Source: an uncultured Collinsella sp.
GTDB taxonomy: Bacteria; Actinomycetota; Coriobacteriia; Coriobacteriales; Coriobacteriaceae
Reading direction: 5' to 3'
Assembly (NCBI GenBank): GCA_937925715.1
Contig: CALAMG010000027.1
Span: 1-64,000, forward strand
Length of the DNA stretch: 64,000 nt
Both the position numbers and the translations under genes were made by a program. Below the pieces are notes generated by a model. The model worked only from the letters and a program-made list of their open reading frames with translations. It made no database searches and had not been told where the DNA came from. Shown piece after piece: positions 38,184 through 46,639 of the stretch (positions are counted from its first letter, which is position 1; each line of letters starts with the position of its first letter).

Positions 38184-39314
38184 ATGCAGCCCAAAGCCGC
38201 ACGCAACATATCCATCGAAGCCTTGCGCTTGGTCGCGGTCGCCGGTATCGCGGTGTTCCACACCTTTCAGTGGACCTTCCAAGCCGTCTGCGTCGGCGCC
38301 GTGGAATATGCCCCACTTGCGATGTTCCCCTATTCCGGCGTGCTCGGTTTTATTAACTTGCTGGGCTGCTGGGCCAACGAGGTCTTCTTTATGATCTCGG
38401 GCTATTTTCTCATCGCTTCGGCCGAGCGTGCTTGGGACGGTGGAGCAACGTGGAAGTCGCAAATGCAACGGACGGCGCAGCGCCTGGGCAAGGTCATTTT
38501 GCCCACTGCGTTCTATTGCCTCGTAGCGCTCGCGTGGTCCACGGTCGTCTCACCCATTCCCGATGTTACCCTCAACACGCACTACTGGTACACGCTAGGC
38601 CTTGAGTTCATCTGGGTCTATGCCGCCACGGTCTTCATGTCGCCATGGTTTGGATTGGCTAAGAGTCGACTCCCCCAGAAAACCTACACGACGACGGTCG
38701 TCGCCGTTGGCATCCTCGCATTTGTTGTTAACGGGTATTTAGCCGCTATGAGTGCGACAAGCGCCGGCGAGTTTTCTTGGCTCCAAAAGTTCATGAGTGC
38801 TACCACGTACGTAGTCGCATTTTTGATCGGCGGGCTGCTCCGCGACGTTACCAATACCATGAATTCGGACAGGGCGGGCGCCTTGGGCATGCGCTCGCTC
38901 GTAACGGTTTTGGTGCTCACCGCCATCCTGGAAGGCGAACTCTCCTTCACCGGCAAACTCGCGGCGATGGCAACCCTCTCCTGCAAATCGACCTCGCTGA
39001 TCTCGTTTGCCCTCGCTGCCGCCTCCCTGCTCTTTGCGGCTACCCGACGCAGTGCCTCAGGCAATTCGCGGACTGCAGGTGCCATCGTCACCTTATCGAC
39101 CGCCACGCTCGGTTTCTATGTGATGCAGTCGCTCACCAGTAGCCTGTGGCGTCCCGTCTTCAATACGTTGCTCGCAAACATACTGGTCAGCCAAAACAGC
39201 CCGGCAGTTATATGTATCGTCACGGGTACCGTCATTAGCATCGTCTTTGCCCTGACACTTCTCACCATCGACGCAGCTAGAAGCCTTATCGCTCGCAAGC
39301 TCAAGCGGCAATAG
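38184..39314 (+). CDS. Acyltransferase family 3 membrane protein (surface glycan O-acylation)
   Basis: A 376-residue polytopic protein with about ten membrane helices. NISIEALRLVAVAGIAVFHT near the N-terminus holds the family's R-x10-H signature (R18/H29 region), and FFMISGYFLI with a following charged loop is typical of PF01757 acyltransferases such as OafA- and WecH-like proteins. Members transfer acetyl or other acyl groups to sugars at the membrane. AAGAAAGGA precedes the ATG. It diverges from the glycosyltransferase operon, so it probably decorates the same polymer. Acyl donor and target sugar are unknown. Confidence 0.85.
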   Translation: MQPKAARNISIEALRLVAVAGIAVFHTFQWTFQAVCVGAVEYAPLAMFPYSGVLGFINLLGCWANEVFFMISGYFLIASAERAWDGGATWKSQMQRTAQRLGKVILPTAFYCLVALAWSTVVSPIPDVTLNTHYWYTLGLEFIWVYAATVFMSPWFGLAKSRLPQKTYTTTVVAVGILAFVVNGYLAAMSATSAGEFSWLQKFMSATTYVVAFLIGGLLRDVTNTMNSDRAGALGMRSLVTVLVLTAILEGELSFTGKLAAMATLSCKSTSLISFALAAASLLFAATRRSASGNSRTAGAIVTLSTATLGFYVMQSLTSSLWRPVFNTLLANILVSQNSPAVICIVTGTVISIVFALTLLTIDAARSLIARKLKRQ

Positions 39315-39484
39315 ACACGCTGCCGTCAGACGCTAAAGCCGCTACAGCCGTGGCAGGTTCCTGCGTTTTATTCAAAGCTTGCCGTCAAGGTGCGCCGAGC
39401 CTTTACAATAAGACAGTCCCAAGGACGTATTCGATAGCTTCCGCGCAGCACTCGCCCGCCGCGCGTGAAAGGATATATTGCCCC

Positions 39485-40528
39485 ATGCCTACAACCCTTC
39501 CCGCCCCCATCGATAAGCTCGCCATCGTCGTCGTTACGTACAAGCGCCAGGAACTCCTGGCCAACTTGTTCGACTCCATGACCGGGCTCACGGCAACGCC
39601 TTGGCGCATCGTAATTGTCGATAACGAGAATTCGCGCGAGACCGAGGCCATGTGCACCGCATTCAACGAGCGCCTGGCCAACCTGTGGGGCATCGACACC
39701 GAGCAGCCCGACGCACAGGGCGGCACCGACCGTGTCATCTACGCCCCGCAGCTCGAAAACGGCGGCGGTGCGGGCGGCTTCTCCGCAGGCACTAAATGCG
39801 CCTACGACCTGGGCGCCCAATGGTTCTGGGTGATGGATGACGACGTGCTCGTCATCCCCGAAGGCATCGAGCGCTTGGCCAAGTGGACTGACCGCTACGA
39901 TGTCATCCAGGGTTCGCGCCTGGACTTTGACGGCGGCGCCTTCTTTTGGCAATACCAGCTCATCCTCTCGCTCGGCATCCCCAACCCTATCGCCAAGTGG
40001 GATCTGGGTCCCGAGGGCTACCGCGCCATGAACCAGCTGTGCTTTGAGGGCGGCATGTTCTCGCGCCGCGTGGTCGACAAGATTGGCCTGCCCGACGCGC
40101 GCTTCTTTATCTACGGCGACGATGCCTGCTACGGCTACGTAGCCAGCCAGCACTTCCCCGCCGCCGTGGTCGCCGACGTGGTGCTCAAGCGCGCCCGCGC
40201 CGTCTCCAACTGGGATATCGCCGGCAAGCGCCAGCTCAACTCCACGAGCGACACCAACCGCTACTACATCATGCGCAACCGAGGCTTCCTCGCTCGCTAT
40301 ATGCAGATCTACGGTGACTACCACCCCATGCTGTTCCGCCTGGGCAATGCCGCGACCTTCTGCAAGGAATTCATTCGCCTGGCCGCGGTCGACAAGTGCT
40401 TTAAGACCGGCATTCCGGCGCTGCGCCGAGGCATGAAGGACGCCCGCAAGATCATCAAGGATCCCAACTGGAAGCCCATGCCGCCCATGAAGGACGCGGT
40501 AGTAAAGGGCTTTCGTCATCCCCTATAA
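39485..40528 (+). CDS. GlfT2/rhamnosyltransferase-like family 2 glycosyltransferase
   Basis: I start at the ATG of MPTTLPAP, with AAAGGA about 11 bases upstream; the frame runs 45 codons further without support. The 347-residue protein has LAIVVVTYKRQELLANLFDS, IVDNENS and the metal motif in WFWVMDDDVLV, and GGGAGGFSAG before it is typical of the GlfT2 (galactofuranosyltransferase) and rhamnosyltransferase group. FFIYGDDACYGYV is the later acidic/catalytic motif. The C-terminal helical part may contact the membrane. Its stop overlaps the 3' end of the convergent ATPase-like gene by six bases. Confidence 0.85.
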   Translation: MPTTLPAPIDKLAIVVVTYKRQELLANLFDSMTGLTATPWRIVIVDNENSRETEAMCTAFNERLANLWGIDTEQPDAQGGTDRVIYAPQLENGGGAGGFSAGTKCAYDLGAQWFWVMDDDVLVIPEGIERLAKWTDRYDVIQGSRLDFDGGAFFWQYQLILSLGIPNPIAKWDLGPEGYRAMNQLCFEGGMFSRRVVDKIGLPDARFFIYGDDACYGYVASQHFPAAVVADVVLKRARAVSNWDIAGKRQLNSTSDTNRYYIMRNRGFLARYMQIYGDYHPMLFRLGNAATFCKEFIRLAAVDKCFKTGIPALRRGMKDARKIIKDPNWKPMPPMKDAVVKGFRHPL

Positions 40529-42319
40529 CCGCTGGCACACCACGGACACACGCTGCCCGTCAAAGCCAAAGCCCCAGCGCATGCGACCCACGCCGGGGCG
40601 TGGTACACGGATTTCGTCGATGCCGTCGCGCTCTATGTCGAGTAGCGACTGCACGGCCAGCAATTCCAGGCCCAGCGCATCAACACCGGGGTCATACATC
40701 ATGTTGATCGTTATCAGCGGACGTTCATCGAGCATACCGATCGTATCGGCTATGTCGAACACGGCGCCCGTAGGAAAAACCTGGATGTCCCAGCGATCCG
40801 CGCCACACTTTCGCCTCGAAGCAGGATTGGCATAGCCCGGCAATCCAAAGCAGAGTCCTTGCAAGAGTAGGTGATATGGCAGCGGTGTATCTGGGTCGGT
40901 CGCACCGATTCCCGCATCTCCCAAGATGCGGCTTAGCGCCCGCCTCACGGTATCCTCGTTCCCATGGCACAGCCCGTCGCGAAACGCATCGACGTCTCGA
41001 ATGTCTTCTGCGGCGCACTCAAACCACTCAATAATCACTAGACGCAAGGCCTGACGAAGCTCGTTATTGGGCAATCGCAAAGCACGGAGGCGATCGCCAT
41101 GCTCTGGCTCCTCAGTCATATCCGTCGTGAGAAAACCGGACAGATACAGCGCTGTCCACATGTCATCGTCAGGCGAGACATCTGGCTCTGCAGTGCCCAA
41201 ACAAAGCGGGACCTCAGCGCACCCATGGGCCTCGAGCAAATCAAACAAGACCGAAAGGCGGTCGAGATTCCACCCGACAACTACCCTACTCAGGCAATCG
41301 GCATATCCATACAGATCGGCACGCACAGGCGCCGTGCAGCCTCGGTCCAAAAACCCAATCACACGCTCTGGACTCGAGCAATAGGCCCTGCCAAACCGAT
41401 ACCCCTCGAGCCATTCACGCGCATCATCCAGGTATTCCTCGCGCCCAGCATGATTCAAAAGAGCCTGGACCTCGGCATCCGAAAAACCGAAATATCGGTC
41501 ACACCACGCCGACAGCGGCGTCGTCAGACAATACGAGCAGCCGCGCGAAGAAAGCGCCGCTTCGGCAGGACCGGGACACTCCCCCATCAAACACGTCAGC
41601 CGCAACGAATCGCGCGCAGTGGCAATGGCGTCAAACAGCAACCGGTCAAGTAGTTCTGCCGGATCGGCGTCGGAAGCGTCCCCCGCGCTCGCACGGCCCA
41701 ACCACGCCGCGTCGTACCCATCAACGAGCAATACAACCTGCTCATCGCAGGCCATCTCCAGCAGCTCAATGAGCACGCCAAGCACCGAGGCGACCTCGTC
41801 CTCGCTCGCCGCGCCACGCGCAACACGTTCGATGTGACGCACCTTGTCTCGAGCTAAATCCGGAGCCTCCAAAAGCGCCAGCAGGCGGGCGCACTCGCCC
41901 AAAAGAGCATCGCGCACTACGCCAGCAATGGCGGCGCCACGCCTCGCAGCGCCAGAAAAGTCCAGCGATATCACCGGATAGCAAGCGTACTCATCCCGAT
42001 AACGCCCGCTGTCCGCATCCCAAATCTGAGCATCGGCAAACGAGATCCGACCGGCGCGACCGACCGCCGGACGCTCCAGAAAAGCCCTGAGCATCGACAA
42101 GTTCATGCTCTTGCCAAAACCCTCGGGTCGACAGCACACCACAACGGACGCGTCACAGTCCAACACATCGGCAATAAACATGGTCTTGTCGACCAGTATG
42201 CAACGACCAATGGCATCGGCAAAATCATGCACACCGACCGGTAAGACCGCATCATCGACATGGTTGACAAGCCGTACGCCAAAAGTAGCGGCACTGTTGC
42301 AATACTCCTGTTCAGACAC
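40523..42319 (-). CDS. AAA-ATPase-like / DUF1703-type protein
   Basis: A 598-residue protein. Near residue 60, VVCCRPEGFGKSMNLSMLRAFL is the modified P-loop (RPxxFGKS-x-NLSML) that defines the AAA-ATPase_like family. A Walker-B-like LLVDGYDAAWLG follows near residue 215. The C-terminal third corresponds to the PD-(D/E)XK-like region of these proteins (GADRWDIQVFP near the end), but the usual E-x-K pair is not evident, so nuclease activity is doubtful. These genes are common in gut bacteria in multiple copies and their role is not known. It converges with, and overlaps, the glycosyltransferase gene. Confidence 0.8.
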   Translation of the reverse strand: MSEQEYCNSAATFGVRLVNHVDDAVLPVGVHDFADAIGRCILVDKTMFIADVLDCDASVVVCCRPEGFGKSMNLSMLRAFLERPAVGRAGRISFADAQIWDADSGRYRDEYACYPVISLDFSGAARRGAAIAGVVRDALLGECARLLALLEAPDLARDKVRHIERVARGAASEDEVASVLGVLIELLEMACDEQVVLLVDGYDAAWLGRASAGDASDADPAELLDRLLFDAIATARDSLRLTCLMGECPGPAEAALSSRGCSYCLTTPLSAWCDRYFGFSDAEVQALLNHAGREEYLDDAREWLEGYRFGRAYCSSPERVIGFLDRGCTAPVRADLYGYADCLSRVVVGWNLDRLSVLFDLLEAHGCAEVPLCLGTAEPDVSPDDDMWTALYLSGFLTTDMTEEPEHGDRLRALRLPNNELRQALRLVIIEWFECAAEDIRDVDAFRDGLCHGNEDTVRRALSRILGDAGIGATDPDTPLPYHLLLQGLCFGLPGYANPASRRKCGADRWDIQVFPTGAVFDIADTIGMLDERPLITINMMYDPGVDALGLELLAVQSLLDIERDGIDEIRVPRPGVGRMRWGFGFDGQRVSVVCQRL

Positions 42320-42455
42320 CGTAACTTCTCCCTAAAACGCAGCACGAAGCCCATTGTAGCGAGCAGTTCAAGCGCAACGCTGGATCCGTGCAAAGGCATC
42401 GGGCAACGGTAGGAACAAAGGCCTTGAGGGGGCATAACAAATCGTTGTGCAACAA

Positions 42456-42489
42456 AATGGGGCCCGATGCATCTGCACCGGCCCCCATT
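42456..42489 (-). terminator. Terminator hairpin of the wall-anchored protein gene
   Basis: A long imperfect stem (AATGGGG...CCCCATT with inner CCGGTGC/GCATCGG), followed on the minus strand by TTGTTG. It lies 34 bases past the stop at 42523. Confidence 0.7.
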
Positions 42490-42522
42490 GCGAATCTTTA
42501 GTTGTCGGGCAACCGAAAGGGA

Positions 42523-44340
42523 CTACTCCTCGGAGTCGTTCTGCCCAGCAGCCTTCTTTTGCTGATCGAGCTTATACTTGCCACTCACAATAGACGTGGC
42601 ACCCAGCGTGGCCAAGCTTGCACTGGCAAGGCTCGCCATCACAATCAGATCGCCCGTCTTGGGCATATTGCCGCCAGATGACTTGGTAGTTGTAGTCGTC
42701 GTGGTTGTAGTGGTCACCGTCTTGGAGTCATTTTGCTCTTGGTTCTGGTTGTCGGTGTTGCCCTTACTGCTGTCCTCGCCCTGCTGCTTTCCGTCCTCGG
42801 TCTTGTCCTTGTTCTTGTCCTTCTCCTCAGATTCAGACTTCTTGTCCTCGTCCTTCTTCTGAGCGGACTTGTCGTCCTTCTCATCAGAGCTAGAACCCTT
42901 ATCGGATTCAACCTTCTCGGAAGCCTTATCCTTGGAGTCGCCCTTTGCGGCTTCGGTCTTTTCCGTGGAAGCCTGATCAGAGTTGTCCTTGTTCTGGGCC
43001 GAGCCGTTATTGACGCCAGCCATCAGCGAAGAACCCAGCGTAGAACCAAGCTGCTCGGAGAAAGAAGGCTTCTTGTCCGGCGAAGCAACGGGAGCGTCCG
43101 GCGCCTTATTCGAGTCGTCCTTGGAAGCATCGGAATCAGGGGTTGCGTCAGAGCCAGAGCCGTTGTTAGAGCCGGTGTCAACGGACGAATCGCTCGAGCC
43201 GGTGGATGAGTTAGAGGTGTCAGCGTCGGTCGAACCAGAAGCGTCGCTGTCCGTATTGCCGGCAGAGCTTGAAGACGAATCGCCCGCAGCAGAGCCGTTC
43301 GAATTGGAGCCGTTCGAGGTAGAGCCGTCGTTGGTAGTGCCACCAGCAGAGCCATTACCGTCAGCATCGGTCGAGGGCGCATCCATCCTGTCATCGTTGG
43401 CGTCGTCACTCGAGTCGTCATTCGAATCAGGTGTCGGCGAGGGCACCGGCGTAGGCTCGGGCTGCACGGGCGTCGCAGCGGCAGCCTCATCCTCGGCGAT
43501 AAAAACCAAGCAGTCCTTCAGCTCATTCTTATAACGATTCTTCCAGCCCTCATGATACTGGGGCTGACTTGAAAACTTGGTGGCGACATTGTTGACCACG
43601 CTATTGGAGAGCGCCGTCACAAACTCGCGGTCGGACATATCGTTGGAAAGATTCGCCCAGCGGAAGAAGTCTCTGCAGCCACCGGTGCCGCACATGTTGG
43701 TGATGCTCCACACCATGCCCTTGACGCAATCGGCGCGGCCGGAGATGTCAATGCCAAGAGCGCTCTTAAGCCACGCCTCGGTCACCGCATAGTACGAGTT
43801 GTACGCATACGCATCCTGCAGAGCCGAAAACTCAGCAGGGTCGATGTTATAAGCGCCCTGGAAGGCCTCCTGCGCAATACGGCCCAACTCGGTGGGCTGG
43901 CCGTTCTCGTACATGGCATTGCTCATGTTGGAAATCTCGCTGCCGCGATCAATCGCATCCTTGAGCATGTTGTATTTTTCGGGGTTGTAGTTGTAGGCCT
44001 GCTTCATAAACGGGATGAGCGACCAACGACGGTCGAACTGGTAATAACCCAGCGCGTTGTAGCCGTCACCATACGAAAAGCCCTGGTTATAGTTGCCATG
44101 GCTCTCATATTTGGTGAAGTACTTCATCTCGGGAGTCACGTTGACAAACGAAACGCCCTGGACCGACCTCAGCACGCCCGAGAAGGACTGTTGGGTGTAA
44201 AGACCCTTATCGATATCGGTGGCATCCGAGGCAACGCCCGGCGTGGGCTCCTCGGCAGCGGCGGGTGCCGGCGCGGAAACGGCGCCAAACGAAAGCGCCA
44301 GCGTCAGACCCGCGACAATAGCAGAATGCTTGGGCTGCAT
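42523..44340 (-). CDS. Cell-wall-anchored protein with lysozyme-like N-terminal domain and LPXTG-type signal
   Basis: A 605-residue protein. A signal peptide ends near APAPAAA. Residues about 70-290 form a conserved domain with YESHGNYNQGFSYGDGYNAL and GYYQFDRRW, which looks like a lysozyme/transglycosylase fold (E-x-G-x-Y-G-x-Y-Q-F pattern). Then comes a long low-complexity linker: a S/T/D/N/G-rich part, an E/K/D-rich part and a run of about ten threonines. The end is the sortase signal NMPKTGD (an LPXTG variant), a hydrophobic helix and a positive tail (KYKLDQQKK). It is likely linked to peptidoglycan with the linker spanning the wall. The catalytic assignment is inferred. Confidence 0.82.
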   Translation of the reverse strand: MQPKHSAIVAGLTLALSFGAVSAPAPAAAEEPTPGVASDATDIDKGLYTQQSFSGVLRSVQGVSFVNVTPEMKYFTKYESHGNYNQGFSYGDGYNALGYYQFDRRWSLIPFMKQAYNYNPEKYNMLKDAIDRGSEISNMSNAMYENGQPTELGRIAQEAFQGAYNIDPAEFSALQDAYAYNSYYAVTEAWLKSALGIDISGRADCVKGMVWSITNMCGTGGCRDFFRWANLSNDMSDREFVTALSNSVVNNVATKFSSQPQYHEGWKNRYKNELKDCLVFIAEDEAAAATPVQPEPTPVPSPTPDSNDDSSDDANDDRMDAPSTDADGNGSAGGTTNDGSTSNGSNSNGSAAGDSSSSSAGNTDSDASGSTDADTSNSSTGSSDSSVDTGSNNGSGSDATPDSDASKDDSNKAPDAPVASPDKKPSFSEQLGSTLGSSLMAGVNNGSAQNKDNSDQASTEKTEAAKGDSKDKASEKVESDKGSSSDEKDDKSAQKKDEDKKSESEEKDKNKDKTEDGKQQGEDSSKGNTDNQNQEQNDSKTVTTTTTTTTTTKSSGGNMPKTGDLIVMASLASASLATLGATSIVSGKYKLDQQKKAAGQNDSEE

Positions 44341-44468
44341 AAGATCCTCCCTGCATTGGTGTAGTTAAAGTTCAGTTTGCAAAGATAAAAGTAAGTATTG
44401 CAGCTCGCCCGTTGTTACACAACAACCCCTCGGTAAACGGCAACAACCCTCCGCGAAATCTTAAGTAA

Positions 44469-44888
44469 TTAAACAAACTGGTCGTCGGGCGCCATCAGAA
44501 GCTCGCCGTATCGCTCCATCAGCCCGTCCCTCAACTGACAGAAAGCGGGGATATAGACGTTCAAGATGCGCTGAATCAAATCTTGAGCGAGCTTGTTGTC
44601 GTAGATATGGACGTTCGTATTGCGGTCTCTGAGCATGTCTAGCCAGGCCGCCTCATCAATAAAGTCGTAGAATCGGTACGACTCCTTCAAGATGGCACGA
44701 GGAGACCCCGACGCGGCAAGCGTGGCGCCCTCATACTCGAGCAGACGCTTAAGGAGCTTCCAGCTCAGTTCAAATTGAAGATTGAACTTATTAATCAATC
44801 CACTCTGAACAAAATCATTGTTGAGATCCTGATTGGGCGCATCCTCAAGATTCGCCAAGGCGCTAACAAAGTTCTCATATTTTTTCAT
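44469..44888 (-). CDS. hepT: HEPN toxin, HepT-like (HI0074 family)
   Basis: A 139-residue all-helical protein. LINKFNLQFELSWKLLKRLLEYEG is the HI0074-type core and RNTNVHIYD gives the R-x4-H-x-Y motif of HEPN ribonucleases. In known pairs HepT cleaves RNA and is neutralised when its partner MntA AMPylates the tyrosine. Its ATG overlaps the end of the mntA gene by 14 bases, the standard antitoxin-toxin coupling. The pair sits beside the Rrf2 gene on the same strand, without obvious functional link. Confidence 0.85.
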   Translation of the reverse strand: MKKYENFVSALANLEDAPNQDLNNDFVQSGLINKFNLQFELSWKLLKRLLEYEGATLAASGSPRAILKESYRFYDFIDEAAWLDMLRDRNTNVHIYDNKLAQDLIQRILNVYIPAFCQLRDGLMERYGELLMAPDDQFV

Positions 44889-45162
44889 ACAGAATCACAC
44901 CATCCCTGGCAATCTCATCGAGCAATTGCTGTGATAGGGACTCGTCGAGATTGACGACATCTACATCTAAAAGAGTATCAAGATGTTCCTCGATCAAATA
45001 TGAGAAACGGCCGAAATCCCGGCAACCTGCTACGGCGATGTCAATATCGCTCTTGGGCAAGTTGTCGCCTCGAGCACGAGAACCAAACAACACGACCTTC
45101 TCGGCGTCACATTCCCGAGCAAAAACTTCGATTTGCTTGTACACCTTGTCGAGAGATGCCAT
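44875..45162 (-). CDS. mntA: Minimal nucleotidyltransferase antitoxin, MntA-like
   Basis: I start at the ATG of MASLDKVY, five bases after AGGGG; a GTG two codons upstream is possible. The 95-residue protein carries KVVLFGSRARG and a D-x-D pair in SDIDIAVAG, the GSx10DxD signature of minimal nucleotidyltransferases. Members of MNT-HEPN pairs silence the toxin by adding AMP. Only eight bases separate it from the Rrf2 gene upstream, so read-through from the iron-sulfur regulator's promoter is possible. Confidence 0.87.
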   Translation of the reverse strand: MASLDKVYKQIEVFARECDAEKVVLFGSRARGDNLPKSDIDIAVAGCRDFGRFSYLIEEHLDTLLDVDVVNLDESLSQQLLDEIARDGVILYEKI

Positions 45163-45170
45163 TTGCACCC

Positions 45171-45602
45171 CTACAGCTTGATGTCAAAGTTGATCTCGGG
45201 GACGGCGGCCAGGTCGGCCAACGTCACGCCGTCGACGTACTTTTCGATCACGTCATCCAGACCGCGCCAGAACTTGACAGTCGAGCACAAATCGCTACGG
45301 GTGCAGCTGTTGTCGATGCCATCGCACGCCACCGGAGCCGTGCTGCCCTCGACGGCACGCAGGATGTCGCCGGCACGCACCTCGGCCGGGTCCTTGGCCA
45401 TCATGTAGCCGCCGCCCTTGCCGCGCACGCTCTTAAGCAGGCCCGCCTTCATAAGCGGACGCACCAGTTGCTCCAAATACTTTTGCGAGATATGCTCGCG
45501 GTCGGCAACCTCGCGCAAGGCAATCTTGCCCTCGGCGTCGCCCAGCGCCGCGATATAGATCATCAGCCGGAGGGCATAGCGGCCCTTAGAAGAAATGAGC
45601 AT
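45171..45602 (-). CDS. Rrf2 family iron-sulfur regulator (IscR/SufR-like)
   Basis: Start at the ATG giving MLISSKGRYALRLMIY; the frame extends 26 codons upstream into the operator region. The 143-residue protein has the Rrf2 winged helix (HISQKYLEQLVRPLMKAGLL, RGKGGGY) and three cysteines spaced CDGIDNSCTRSDLC, the [2Fe-2S] ligand set of IscR-type regulators. It is divergent from sufCBDSU, with two near-identical palindromes between. It probably represses the suf operon and itself when holding a cluster and relieves this under iron or cluster shortage; the direction is inferred from family behaviour. Confidence 0.92.
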   Translation of the reverse strand: MLISSKGRYALRLMIYIAALGDAEGKIALREVADREHISQKYLEQLVRPLMKAGLLKSVRGKGGGYMMAKDPAEVRAGDILRAVEGSTAPVACDGIDNSCTRSDLCSTVKFWRGLDDVIEKYVDGVTLADLAAVPEINFDIKL

Positions 45603-45623
45603 ACCTACCCTTCCATCGCATCT

Positions 45624-45652
45624 GGGACAACATAACCAGGTTTGTTTGTCCC
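45624..45652. promoter_or_regulatory. Rrf2 operator 1
   Basis: A 29-bp imperfect palindrome with half-sites GGGACAA and TTGTCCC, 22 bases upstream of the regulator's ATG. Likely autoregulatory. Confidence 0.8.
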
Positions 45653-45667
45653 AAATCTTAAGTAAGT

Positions 45668-45696
45668 GGGACAAACACAACAGGTTATGTTGTCCC
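45668..45696. promoter_or_regulatory. Rrf2 operator 2
   Basis: The same 29-bp site in inverted orientation: GGGACAACATAACC of site 1 reappears here as its reverse complement. It lies about 40 bases upstream of the predicted suf -35 box. Confidence 0.8.
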
Positions 45697-45734
45697 AGAA
45701 TTTGAAAAGTCGAGTGGATTAGTCGGGTTTTCCC

Positions 45735-45762
45735 TTGACTAACGCCGAACCCATAGTAACTT
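45735..45762 (+). promoter_or_regulatory. Predicted suf promoter
   Basis: TTGACT (-35), 16 bases, TAACTT (-10), about 65 bases before sufC. An inverted repeat TTAGTC...GACTAA (45719-45742) overlaps the -35 box and could be a third regulatory site. Confidence 0.6.
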
Positions 45763-45826
45763 TATTCCGAGAAGATTCCTAGGGTTTAGTACACCTATGA
45801 GTACACCATATACAGAGAGGAACAGC

Positions 45827-46627
45827 ATGAGCGCAAATCCGCTGCTTTCCATCGAGGGTCTGACCGCCTCCGTGGACGAGAAGACCATCCTCCACAATGT
45901 CAACCTCAACGTCGCCGCCGGCGAGACCCACGTGCTGATGGGCCCCAACGGCGCCGGCAAGTCCACCCTCGGCCACCTGGTCATGGGCGACCCCGTCTAC
46001 ACGGTCAACGACGGCCGTATCGTCTTTGACGGCCAGGACATCACCGAGCTCACCACCGACAAGCGCTCGCGCGCCGGCCTGTTCCTGAGCTTCCAGGCCC
46101 CGGTCGAGATCCCGGGCGTGCCGCTGTCGAGCTTCCTGCGCGCCAGCATCGCCGGCCGCCCCGGCCTGGAGATGAAGGGTAAAGAGTTCCGCCGCCGCGT
46201 GAAGGAGCTCGCAGCCGAGCTCAACATGGATACCGCCTACCTCAACCGCGAGCTGGGCGTGGGCTTCTCGGGCGGTGAGAAGAAAAAGGTCGAGATGCTC
46301 CAGCTTCTGCTGCTGCAGCCCAAGCTCGCCATCCTGGACGAAACCGACTCGGGTCTGGACGTCGACGCGCTTTCCACCGTCAGCCACGGCATGGACGCTT
46401 ACCGCAAGAGCTGCGACGGCTCCATGCTCATCATCACGCACAACACGCGCATCCTGGAGCACCTGGATGTCGACCGCGTCCACGTTATGGTCAAGGGCCA
46501 CATCGTACGCGAGGACGACGCCTCGCTCATTCCCTGGATCGACAAGAACGGTTTTGAGACCTTCGAGCGCGAGGCCGCCGAGCAGCGCGCCCAGGCCGAA
46601 GCCGCCGCTGCCGAGCAGCAGGCGTAA
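45827..46627 (+). CDS. sufC: SUF iron-sulfur assembly ATPase SufC
   Basis: Start at the ATG after GAGAGGA, not the earlier in-frame ATG at 45797. The 266-residue ABC ATPase has Walker A GPNGAGKST, signature GFSGGEKKKVEMLQ, Walker B LAILDETDSGLDVD and a switch His in IITHNTR. DETDSGLD is the SufC hallmark. SufC powers the SufB-SufD scaffold in the cytoplasm. The C-terminal tail is alanine- and glutamate-rich. It is the first gene of a five-gene operon; sufB follows after 12 bases. Confidence 0.97.
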   Translation: MSANPLLSIEGLTASVDEKTILHNVNLNVAAGETHVLMGPNGAGKSTLGHLVMGDPVYTVNDGRIVFDGQDITELTTDKRSRAGLFLSFQAPVEIPGVPLSSFLRASIAGRPGLEMKGKEFRRRVKELAAELNMDTAYLNRELGVGFSGGEKKKVEMLQLLLLQPKLAILDETDSGLDVDALSTVSHGMDAYRKSCDGSMLIITHNTRILEHLDVDRVHVMVKGHIVREDDASLIPWIDKNGFETFEREAAEQRAQAEAAAAEQQA

Positions 46628-46639
46628 AGGGGCGATGCA

